Below are positions 42,978-52,500 of a stretch of DNA of 64,000 nt, piece after piece. The stretch's first letter is position 1; each line of letters opens with the position of its first letter. This stretch comes from Kitasatospora sp. NBC_01287 (GTDB lineage Bacteria; Actinomycetota; Actinomycetes; Streptomycetales; Streptomycetaceae), in NCBI RefSeq assembly GCF_026340565.1, contig NZ_JAPEPB010000001.1, forward strand, positions 5,370,501-5,434,500. Reading direction: 5' to 3'. The position numbers and the translations under genes were made by a program. The notes beneath the pieces are model-generated. The model was not told where the DNA came from. It saw only the letters and a list, made by a program, of their open reading frames with translations, and ran no database searches.

Positions 42978-45900
42978 TCGCCGACCACCTGGCGCTGCAC
43001 GACGACTACCTCAACGGACAGTTGCGCAGTGCCCAGCGACTGGCCGGACTGCTGGAGGACGCGGCCGACCAGGGCCGGGTGGACGAGGTGCTGCCCGGGC
43101 TGACCGCGGTGAAGGAGCACGGTCTGGCGATCGGGCGCACGCACCTGAGAGCCAACGAGATCCTGCGGGACCTGGCGGCGATGGAGTTCGCGTCGGGGAG
43201 CGCTCCCGCGCAGCCGGTTGCGCAGCCGGTTGCGCAGCCGGTTGCGGGGCCGGCCGTGGTGCCGGTTGTCGGGCCGACGCCGGTGGCCGCTCCGGCGCTG
43301 CCGGTCGCGCTGCCTGCCGTGCCGGCCGCTGCTGCGTCTGCCCCGGCGCCCGCCACTGCCCCGGCACCCGTGCCGGCGCCCGCCGCGGCGCCCACCGCGT
43401 CGGTCGGGGTGACGGCCGACCAGGTCGCCGCCGCGCTGTTGGCGGTGGTGGCGCGGAAGACGGGCTATCCGGTGGAGATGTTGGAGTTGGGGATGGATGT
43501 CGAGGCGGATCTCGGCATTGATTCGATCAAGCGGGTGGAGATCCTGGGGGTGCTCTCGGAGCAGTTCCCCAGTGAGGTCGCGGTGGGTCCTGAGCAGCTC
43601 GGTGAGTTGCGCACGTTGGGCCAGATCGTGGAGTTCATGGCCGGTGCCGTGGGCGCGCCGGACGCTGCCGACGGGCCCGCTCCGGCCCCGGCCGCCGGGC
43701 AGGTCGACGCGTCCGCCGTTGCCGCCGCGCTGTTGGCGGTGGTGGCGCGGAAGACGGGCTATCCGGTGGAGATGTTGGAGTTGGGGATGGATGTCGAGGC
43801 GGATCTCGGCATTGATTCGATCAAGCGGGTGGAGATCCTGGGGGTGCTCTCGGAGCAGTTCCCCAGTGAGGTCGCGGTGGGTCCTGAGCAGCTCGGTGAG
43901 TTGCGCACGTTGGGCCAGATCGTGGAGTTCATGGCCGGTGCCGTGGGAGCGCCCGACGCTGCCGACGTGCCTGCCCCGGCCGTGCCTGCCCCGGCCCCGG
44001 ACGCCCCGGCGCCCGGGCCCGCCGCCCGCTCCGCTGCGGTGATCGGCCGCGCGCACGCCGTGCTCGCCGAACTCCCTTCTCCCGAAACCCTGGTGTCCGC
44101 CTACCCGGCGCACGCCACCGCCCTGCTGCTCGACGACGGTGGCGAGCTGACCCCGCTGGTCGCCGAGCGTCTGCTGGCCGCCGACTGGCGGGTCCGGGTG
44201 CTCCGCCTCCCGTCCGTCACCCGCACCGTGGCGAGCGCCGAGGAGTTCACCCTCACCGGCTGGGACCCGGCCGAACTCGCCGCGCGGGCAGCCTTGTTCG
44301 CCGATGGGCCGCTCTCGCTGGTGGTCGCCTTCGGTACCCGGACCGACAGCGACTGGGCCGACGGCGTGCGGCGGCTCGCGCACACCTTGCTGCTGGCCAA
44401 GCACGTGGTCGAGCCGCTGACCCGGGCCGCGGCCGCCGGACGGGCCGGCTTCATCACCGTCACCCGGCTGGACGGCGCCTTCGGACTGACCGGGGTGGAC
44501 GAGGAGCTGGTCCCGGCCGGCGGCTACGGCGGCCTGGTCAAGACGCTCGCGGTCGAGGCGCCCGAGCTGTTCTGCCGTGCCGTCGACCTGGCCCCCGAGC
44601 TGTCGGCCGAGCGGGCCGCCGCGCTGGTGCTGGCGGAGCTGCGCGATGCCGTCCAGGTGCCCGCGCAGGTGGCCCGCGACGCGGCGGGCCGCCGCTTCGC
44701 CCTCACCCTCGGCGAACGGCCGGCGGCGCTCGCGCACCAGGAGCACGGGCCGGTGCCCGCCCCCACCGAGGCGGACCTGCTGGTGGTCACCGGCGGGGCG
44801 CGCGGCATCACCGCCCGCTGCGTGATCGACCTGGCCGGCACCCATCGCCCGGCCCTGCTGCTGCTCGGCCGCACCGAGCCGGGCGCGGAGCCCGCCTGGG
44901 CCGCCGGGCACACCGAGCCGGCCGCGCTCAAGGCCGCCGCCGCCGAGCACCTGAAGGCGGTGGGCGAGAAGCCCACCCCCAAGCGGGTCGAGCAGCTCTT
45001 CCAGGCCGTGACCGGCGGGCGCGAGGTGCGCGGCACCCTGGCCGAGCTGGCCGCCGCGGGCAGCGCCGCCGAGTACCTCGCGGTGGACATCACCGACCCC
45101 GCCGCCACCGCCGCGGCCCTCGCGCCCTACGCGCACCGGGTCACCGGCGTGGTGCACGGCGCGGGTGTGCTCGCCGACCAGCTGATCGCGCGGAAGGAGC
45201 CGGCCGAGATCGAGAGGGTCTTCGCCGCCAAGCTCACCGGCCTGCGCTCGGTGCTGGCCGCCCTGGAGCCCGAGCGGCTGCGGCACCTGCTGCTCTTCTC
45301 CTCGGTCGCCGGATTCTTCGGCAACCAGGGGCAGTCGGACTACGCGATGGCCAACGAGGTGCTCAGCGCCTGGGCCGCCGCCCTCAAGCGCCGCCACCCG
45401 CGGGCCAGGGTGAGCGCGCTCAACTGGGGCGCCTGGGACAGCGGCATGGTCTCGCCGCAGGTCAAGGCGGTCTTCCAGGAGCGCGGCATCACGCTGATCC
45501 CGGCCGAGCGGGGCACGGCGCTGTTCACCGGCCAGTTCGACCCCGAGCGCGGCCACGACGTGGTCACCGTGCTCGGGCCGACCACCCCGCTCTCCGTCCG
45601 CGAGAGCGCCGCTGTGGCGCACGGCGCCGTGCTGGAGCGGGAGTTGTCCGAGGTCGCGGGTGAGCCGATCGTCACCGACCACCGGATCGGCGGCGTGCCG
45701 GTGCTGCCGGCCGCGCTCGCGCTCGGTTGGGCGATCGGCGCGGTCGAGCGGCTCAGCGGCGGCACGGTCCGCCAGGTGCGCGACTTCGCGGTCCACAAGG
45801 GCGTGGTCCTGGACGGCACCGAGCCGGCCCGGCTGCAGCTGGCCGCCACCCCGGCCGGCGACGGGGCCACCACCGAGGTGGTGATCCGCTCGCAGGCAGT

Positions 45901-46471
45901 TGACGGCGCGCCGCGCCCGCACTACGCGGCCACGGTGGTGCTCGGCGCCGACCCGGCCGACGAGTTCGGCCGACCGGTGCTCGGAGGTCTGCCCGCGGCG
46001 GGCGGCGGCCAGGAGGCGAGCGGCCTCTACCGCGACGGAACCCTCTTCCACGGCGCCTCCTTGCAGGGCGTGCGCCGGGTGCTGGCCGAGGAGCGGTCCC
46101 GGCTGGTGCTGGAGTGCGAGCTGGTCGAACACCGGCCGGCCGGCGGGGCCTGGGGCGGGCGGCTGTACGCGCCCGGCACGGCCGACCTGCTGCTGCAGGC
46201 GGGACTGGTCTGGATGCGCCGGTTCGAGCGGACCGCGAGCCTGCCGCTCTCGGTGGCCAGGGCCGAGTTCCACCAGCCGCTGCCGGACGGCGGCCCGTTC
46301 CTCGTGGTGGTCGAACCGTCGGAGACCAACGGGGCACGTCCCCAGGGTAGTTCGGCGAGCCTGACAGTCACCGCCGTGGCCCTGGACGGGCGCGTGCTGG
46401 CCCGGCTGACCGGCGTGAACCTGGTCTCCACCCCGCAGCTGGCCGCCAAGTTCGCGCCCGCCGCGAGCTGA
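42926..46471 (+). CDS. Pfa-type ACP-ACP-KR-DH protein (PfaA-like C-terminal half)
   Basis: A 1,181-residue protein. A short helical region (RLADLIADHLALHDDYLNGQ) and an Ala/Pro linker precede two nearly identical ACP domains with LGIDSIKRVEIL, phosphopantetheine serines 200 and 298; this motif is the PUFA-synthase ACP signature. Then comes a KR domain (about 610-880; TGGARGITARC, active Tyr in QSDYAMANE near 805), and a C-terminal PKS-like hotdog dehydratase with His919 in VTDHRIGGVPVLPAALALGW. GTG 42926 with AGGAG 9 bp upstream was chosen; GTG 42908 in the same frame lacks a ribosome site. The frame is shifted by one base relative to the KS-AT gene. Two ACPs is fewer than the usual five to nine of PUFA synthases. 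Confidence 0.87.
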   Translation: MAQQPREPQDDGRLADLIADHLALHDDYLNGQLRSAQRLAGLLEDAADQGRVDEVLPGLTAVKEHGLAIGRTHLRANEILRDLAAMEFASGSAPAQPVAQPVAQPVAGPAVVPVVGPTPVAAPALPVALPAVPAAAASAPAPATAPAPVPAPAAAPTASVGVTADQVAAALLAVVARKTGYPVEMLELGMDVEADLGIDSIKRVEILGVLSEQFPSEVAVGPEQLGELRTLGQIVEFMAGAVGAPDAADGPAPAPAAGQVDASAVAAALLAVVARKTGYPVEMLELGMDVEADLGIDSIKRVEILGVLSEQFPSEVAVGPEQLGELRTLGQIVEFMAGAVGAPDAADVPAPAVPAPAPDAPAPGPAARSAAVIGRAHAVLAELPSPETLVSAYPAHATALLLDDGGELTPLVAERLLAADWRVRVLRLPSVTRTVASAEEFTLTGWDPAELAARAALFADGPLSLVVAFGTRTDSDWADGVRRLAHTLLLAKHVVEPLTRAAAAGRAGFITVTRLDGAFGLTGVDEELVPAGGYGGLVKTLAVEAPELFCRAVDLAPELSAERAAALVLAELRDAVQVPAQVARDAAGRRFALTLGERPAALAHQEHGPVPAPTEADLLVVTGGARGITARCVIDLAGTHRPALLLLGRTEPGAEPAWAAGHTEPAALKAAAAEHLKAVGEKPTPKRVEQLFQAVTGGREVRGTLAELAAAGSAAEYLAVDITDPAATAAALAPYAHRVTGVVHGAGVLADQLIARKEPAEIERVFAAKLTGLRSVLAALEPERLRHLLLFSSVAGFFGNQGQSDYAMANEVLSAWAAALKRRHPRARVSALNWGAWDSGMVSPQVKAVFQERGITLIPAERGTALFTGQFDPERGHDVVTVLGPTTPLSVRESAAVAHGAVLERELSEVAGEPIVTDHRIGGVPVLPAALALGWAIGAVERLSGGTVRQVRDFAVHKGVVLDGTEPARLQLAATPAGDGATTEVVIRSQAVDGAPRPHYAATVVLGADPADEFGRPVLGGLPAAGGGQEASGLYRDGTLFHGASLQGVRRVLAEERSRLVLECELVEHRPAGGAWGGRLYAPGTADLLLQAGLVWMRRFERTASLPLSVARAEFHQPLPDGGPFLVVVEPSETNGARPQGSSASLTVTAVALDGRVLARLTGVNLVSTPQLAAKFAPAAS
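43427..43947 (+). repeat. Perfect 227-bp direct repeat encoding the two ACP domains
   Basis: 43427-43653 and 43721-43947 are identical over 227 bp, 294 bp apart start to start. Codons inside the repeat (TTGGAG, TTGGGG, ATTGAT, GATGTC) are less C-ended than in the flanking coding sequence. This indicates recent duplication or gene conversion. Confidence 0.9.
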
Positions 46472-46565
46472 TGCCCCGACTCGACCGGCCCGGTCCGACC
46501 TGCTCCGGCCTTCGCCGGGAGCGGTCGGCCGGGACCGGCCGAACCCCTGGAGGGACAGAACTCCC

Positions 46566-49500
46566 ATGAGCAAGTACGCCATTGTCGGCCTCTCCTGCCT
46601 CTTCCCGGGCGCCGCGACCCCGGAGGCTTTCTGGCAGAACCTTAGCTCCGGCACCGACAGCCGCACCGAGGGCGGCCCGTCGGTCTTCGGCCCCACCGAC
46701 CCCCGGGACGCCGACCCGCGGCACCGGATCTACTGCACCAAGGGCGGCTTCGTCCGCGACTTCACCTTCGACCCGAGCGGCTACCGGCTGCGGGCCGAGC
46801 AACTGGCCGGGCTCGACCCGGTCTTCCAGTGGTCGCTGCAGGTGGCGCGCGAGGCGCTGCGGGACAGCGGGCACGCCGAGCGCACCGAGCTGCTCGGGCG
46901 CACCGGCCTGGTGCTCGGCAACTACTCCTTCCCGACCCCCTCCTCGGCCCGGATCAGCGTGCCGCTGGTGGACCAGGCGGTGCACGAGGGGTTGCGCCGG
47001 GCGGGCGCCGAGCTGCCCCAGGCGCCCTGGCAGCCACCGGCCGACCCGGCCGAGGCCCGGGTCAGCGGCGCCCCGGCCCGGATCACCGCCGCCGCGCTCG
47101 GCCTCGGCGGCCCGCGCTACGCGCTGGACGCGGCCTGCTCCTCGGCGCTCTACGCGCTCAAGCTGGCCTGCGACCACCTGGCCACCGGGCAGGCCGACCT
47201 GATGCTGGCCGGCGGCGTCTGCGCCCCGGACCCGACCCTGATCCACCTCTCCTTCTCCGACCTGCACGCCTACCCCGAGAGCGGCTTCAGCCAGCCCTTC
47301 GACGCCCGCTCGGCCGGCATCCTGACCGGCCAGGGCGCCGGGATGTTCGCGGTGCGCCGCCTCGCGGACGCCCGGCGCGACGGCGACGTGATCCACGCGG
47401 TGATCGACGGCATCGGGCTGACCAACGACGGCGCGGGCCGCCACCTGCTGGTCCCCAGCGGCGCCGGCCAGCAGCGCGCCTACGAACTCGCCTACGCCCA
47501 GGCGGACACCGCCCCGGGTGAGCTCGACTACCTGGAGTGCCACGCCACCGGCACCCCGATCGGTGACAGCACCGAGGCCGCCTCGGTGGCCGCCTTCTTC
47601 GGCCCGCACGGCGAACTGCCGCCGCTGGGCTCTGTCAAGGGCAACCTCGGCCACCTGCTCACGGTGGCCGGGGTGAGCAGCATGCTCAAGGTGATCCTGG
47701 CGATGCGCAACGGCGAGCTGCCGCCGACCATCGGGGTCACCGAGCCGATCGAGTCGGCCGGCACCCTGGTGCGCGCCGCGCGCCCGTGGCCGGCCGGGCC
47801 CGGCGGGCGCCGGGCGGCGGTCTCCGCCTTCGGCTTCGGTGGCACCAACGCCCATGTGGTGCTCACGGACCGGGGCGCCGACGCCGACGCGGTGCCGCCG
47901 GGCCCGGACCCGGCCCCGGGCACCGACGCCCCGGGCACCGACGCCCCGGGCACCGACGCACCGCGCACCGACGCACCGCGCACCGACGCACCGGCGGCCG
48001 AGCACCCGGTGCTCTCCGCGCTCGACGTGGTCGGCGTGGGCGCGCACTTCGGCTCCTTCACCACCGCGGCCGCGTTCGAGCGCGCCGTGCACGACGGCCT
48101 GGACGCCTTCGGCCCGCTGCCCGAGCGGCGCTGGCGCGGCCTGGAGGCCACCACGGGCGGCGCGCTGGAGCGGGCCGGGCTGAGCCGGCGGACGTTGCCC
48201 GCGGGGGCCTTCGTGGACTCCGTGGGCCTGGACCCGGTGGACCACCGGATCCCGCCCGCCGACCTGCGCAACTACAACCTGCAGCACGCGCTGATCTCCG
48301 AGGTCGCCGACGAGGCGCTGCTGGACGCCGGGTTCAGCCGCGCGCCCGCCGCCGGGCAGAGTGCCCCCGCGCCGCGCCGGGTCGCGGTGGTGATCGCGAT
48401 GGAGATCGAGCCGAGTGCCCATCTGCACCTGGCCCGGCACGGCCTGGGCGAGCGGTTGGGCGAGCGGCTGGCCGCCGCCGGGATCGAACTGACGGAGCGT
48501 CAATTCGATAAGCTGGTCGCACTGGCCAGGGACGGCGTGCACGAGCCGATCGTCGCCAACGAGGTGCTCAGCTACATCGGCAACATCATGGCCAGCCGGA
48601 TCTCCGCGCTGTGGAACTTCACCGGCCCGAGCTTCACCCTCTCCGCCGAGGGCGCCGGCACCGCGCAAGCGCTGCAGAGTGCCCGGCTGCTGCTGCTCGA
48701 TCCGAGCGTCGAGGCGGTGCTGGTCGGCGCCGTCGACCTGGCCGGCTCGCCGGAGAGCCTGCTGCTGCGGGCCACCGCCCCGGTGGACGGGGCCGGGTTG
48801 AGCTTCGGGGCGGGCAGCCGGGGCTGGCGGATCGGCGAGGGCGCGGGCGCGGTGCTGCTCACCCGCCCCGGTGAGGGCGCCCGCCCCGCCTACGCCCGGC
48901 TGGACGCGGTCGCCGTGCGGCACGCCGAGCCGGTGGCCGGCGTGCTGCCCGAGGCGGACGCCGACGCGCTGGCCTCGGCCGCCACCGAGGCGCTGGCCGA
49001 GGCCGGGATCACGGCCTCGGCGATCGGCTACCTGGAGGCGCACGCGGGCGGCACCGAGGCCCAGGACCGGGCCGAACTGACCGCGCTGGCCCGGGTCTAC
49101 CCGGCCGGCGGCGCCGAGTTCGCGCTCGGCAGCGCCAAGGCGCAGCTCGGCGACACCCAGGGCGCGGCCGCGATGGCCGGGCTGCTGCGGGCGGTCTTCT
49201 GCCTGCACCACGGCTACCTGCCCGGGGTGCCCGGCTGGGAGCGGCCCGCGCCCGAGCTGGCCGAGCTGCTCGCCCGCGGCGGCGGCCACCTGCCGGAGCG
49301 CTCGCGGCCCTGGCTGCGCGCGCACCGGGACGGGCGGCGGCACGCGGCGGTCTCCTTCCTGGGGGCCGGCGGCGCGCACGGGCACCTGGTGCTCTCCGCC
49401 GAGCGGACCAGCGGCGCGCTGGAAGAGAGCCGCTGGCAGCAGGCCGGCGGCCCGGTGCTGCTGGCGCTCGGCGCGGCCGACCCGGACGGACTGCTCGCCG

Positions 49501-52500
49501 AACTGGACCGCCACCGCGCGCTGCTGGCCGAGGGCGCGGACCCGTTCGCGCTCGCCCGGCAGGCCGCCGGGCACCTGGTGCCGAACGGCCCGCGGGTGGT
49601 GCTGGTCGGCCGGGACAACGCCGAGCTGCTGGGCCAACTGGAGCCCGCCCTGCGGGACCTGCCGCAGGCGCTGGCCAAGGGTGAGGACTGGGCGACCCCG
49701 GCGGGCAGCTTCTTCGCGGCCAGCCCGATCGGGCCCGAGGGCAAGGTCGCGCTGGTCTACCCGGGCGCGGTCAACTCCTACCCGGGCCTGGGGCGCGACC
49801 TGTTCCGGGCCTTCCCCGGGCTGCTGGAGCGCTTCGAGGCCGAGGCGGCCACCCCGGACCTGACCTTCCGCACCGCCCGGCTGCACCCGCGCGGCCAGGT
49901 GACACCCGGCCGGCGCGAGTTGATGGCGCTGGAGGCGGAGCTGGCCGAGGACCTGCCGTTCATGCTGGCCACCGGCACCACCTTCGCGATGCTGCACACC
50001 GACCTGGTGCGCGAGATCCTCGGGGTGCGGGTGCACGGCGCCTTCGGCTACAGCCTGGGCGAGTCCAGCATGCTCTTCGCCACCGGGGCCTGGCGGCGCG
50101 ACGCCCGCCGGGACGACCGGATCAGCGCCACCCCGCTCTTCAAGGACCGGCTGAACGGGCCGCGCCGCACCGTGCGCGAGCTGTGGGACCTGCCGGCGGG
50201 CACACCCGACGCGGCGGTCTGGCGCAGCTTCGTGCTGCTCACCGACGCCGGGTCGGTCCGTGCGGCGCTGCCGCGCCACGACCGGGTCTTCCTGACCCAC
50301 GTCAACACCCCGGGCGAGCTGGTGGTGGCCGGCGACCCGGCGCAGTGCCGGGCGCTGATCGAGGAGTTGGGCTGCCCGGCGGCCCGCTCACCGGTCAGCG
50401 GTGTGATGCACTGCCCGGTCGTGGACGGCGAACTGGCCGCCCTGGCCGAGCTGAACAGCCACCCGACCGGCCCCGGGGGCACCGTGCCCGGCGGCCTGGA
50501 ACTACTCAGCGCCTACGACTACGCGCCGGTCTCGCGGATCGAGCAGGCGCGGCTCGCCGACCGGATCGCGCACACCCTGCGCAGCACCATCGACTTCCCG
50601 AAGCTGGTGCGCACCGCCTACGACCGGGGCTTCCGCTACTTCATCGAGGTCGGCCCGAGCGCCACCTGCACCCGCTGGGTGCGCGAGACCCTCGGCGAGG
50701 CGGCGCACGTCGCCGTCTGCGCCGACCGGCGGGGCGTGCCGACGGTGCGCGCGGTGGCCCAGCTGGTGGCCAGGCTGGTCGCGCACGGGGTGCCGGTGGA
50801 CCTGGCCGCGCTGCTCGGCAGCGAGCCGGTGCCCTCCGCATCCGCATCCGTATTCGCGACCGCGACCGCGACCGCGACCGCTGCCACTGCCGCTGGCCGC
50901 CCGGCCCGGCTGCTGGTGCCGGTGGGCGGTGGCGCCTCGATCCCCGAGCGGGTCGCGGCCGGCGCCCGCGCGGTGCTGGGCGCGCGGGTCGCCGTGCCCG
51001 CTGAACCCGTCCTGGTGGGGGCCGGGGCCACGGGCCGGTCCGTCCCGCTGCCCGTCCCGCTGCCCGCCCCGCTGCCCGCCCCCCGACCGGCCGCCCGTCT
51101 TCCGCTGGAGGAGCCCGTCCCGATGCCTGCCGACCCGTCCGTCGCCGACCCGGAGGCGATCGCCTTCGACGGTGAGCCGATCGCCTTCCTGCCCTGGACC
51201 GAGCCCGCAGCCGAGCCCGTCGCCGGGTCCGCAGCCGTCCCCGCCGCCGAGCTCCCCGCCCCGCCCGCCGCGGTGGCTGTCGCGGGCCGGACCGCGCGCC
51301 CCCAGGCCCCGGCCGCCACCACCGCAGCCGCCCTGGTCCGGGAGCTGCGCGAGCAGCTGATGAGCACCCACTCCGTGGTGATGGAGACCCAGCGGGTGCT
51401 GCAGGAGAGCACCCTGGCCCGCGCCGAGTCCCTGCTCGCCGAGCCCGCCGCCGCCCCGCCCCCCGCCGTGCTGCGGCCCGCCCCCGCCGAGCCGCTCGCG
51501 CTCACCCCGGCGCCGCAGGCCCCGGGCGTGCTCTGGGACCAGGCGGACCTGCTGGAGTTCGCCACCGGCTCGCTGGCCAAGGTCTTCGGCCCGCGCTTCG
51601 CCGAGATCGACGGCTACGCCAAGCGGGTGCGGCTGCCCGCGCCGCCGTACCACTTCGTCACCAGGGTCACCGCGCTGGAGGCGGAGACCGGGGTCTACCA
51701 GCCCTCGTTCATCCGCACCGAGTACGACGTGCCCGAGGACGCCTGGTACACCGTGGACGGCGGGGTGCCGCCGGCGGTGGCGATCGAGGCCGGGCAGTGC
51801 GACCTGCTGCTGATCAGCTACCTGGGCATCGACTTCCGGAACAAGGGGGAGCGGGTCTACCGCCTGCTGGACAGCACCCTGGTCTTCCACGGCGACCTGC
51901 CCAGGGCCGGCCAGACGCTGCGCTACGACATCTCGATCAACCGCTTCGTCACCCAGGGCGACACCACGCTCTTCTTCTTCAGCTACCTCTGCTACGCCGA
52001 CGGCGAGTTGATCCTCGAACTGAAGGACGCCTCGGCCGGCTTCTTCTCGCAGGCGGAGCTGGACACCCCGCTCGGCGTGGTGATCACCGAGAAGGAGAAG
52101 GCCGCCCGCGCGGCGCTGACCAGGACCTGGTTCAAGCCGCTGGCGCGCACCACGAAGAACCTGCTCACCACCGCCGACCTGGAACTGCTCGCCCAGGGCC
52201 GCCCGGGTGCCGTCTTCGGCCCCGAGCACGCCCAGGACGAGGGCCTCAACCCGGCGCTGCGGCTGCCGGACGCCCGGCTGCGGATGGTGGACGAGATCAG
52301 CATCGACCGCACCGGCGGCCCGCGCGGCCTGGGCGCGCTCAGCGCGGTCAAGCGGCTGGACCCGGACGCCTGGTACTTCGAGTGCCACTTCCCCGACGAC
52401 CCGGTGCTGGCCGGCTCGCTGGTCGCCGAGGGCGCCGTGCAGGTGCTGCAGGCCTACCTGCTGCACCAGGGCATGCACCTGGTGCTGCCCGACGCCCGGT

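Noticed and set aside
42746..50300. Very long open frames antisense to the synthase genes (more than 1,300 codons each)
   Set aside because: They mirror the coding frame in high-GC DNA, have no ribosome sites and translate to low-complexity Arg/Gly/Ala/Gln sequence without domains.
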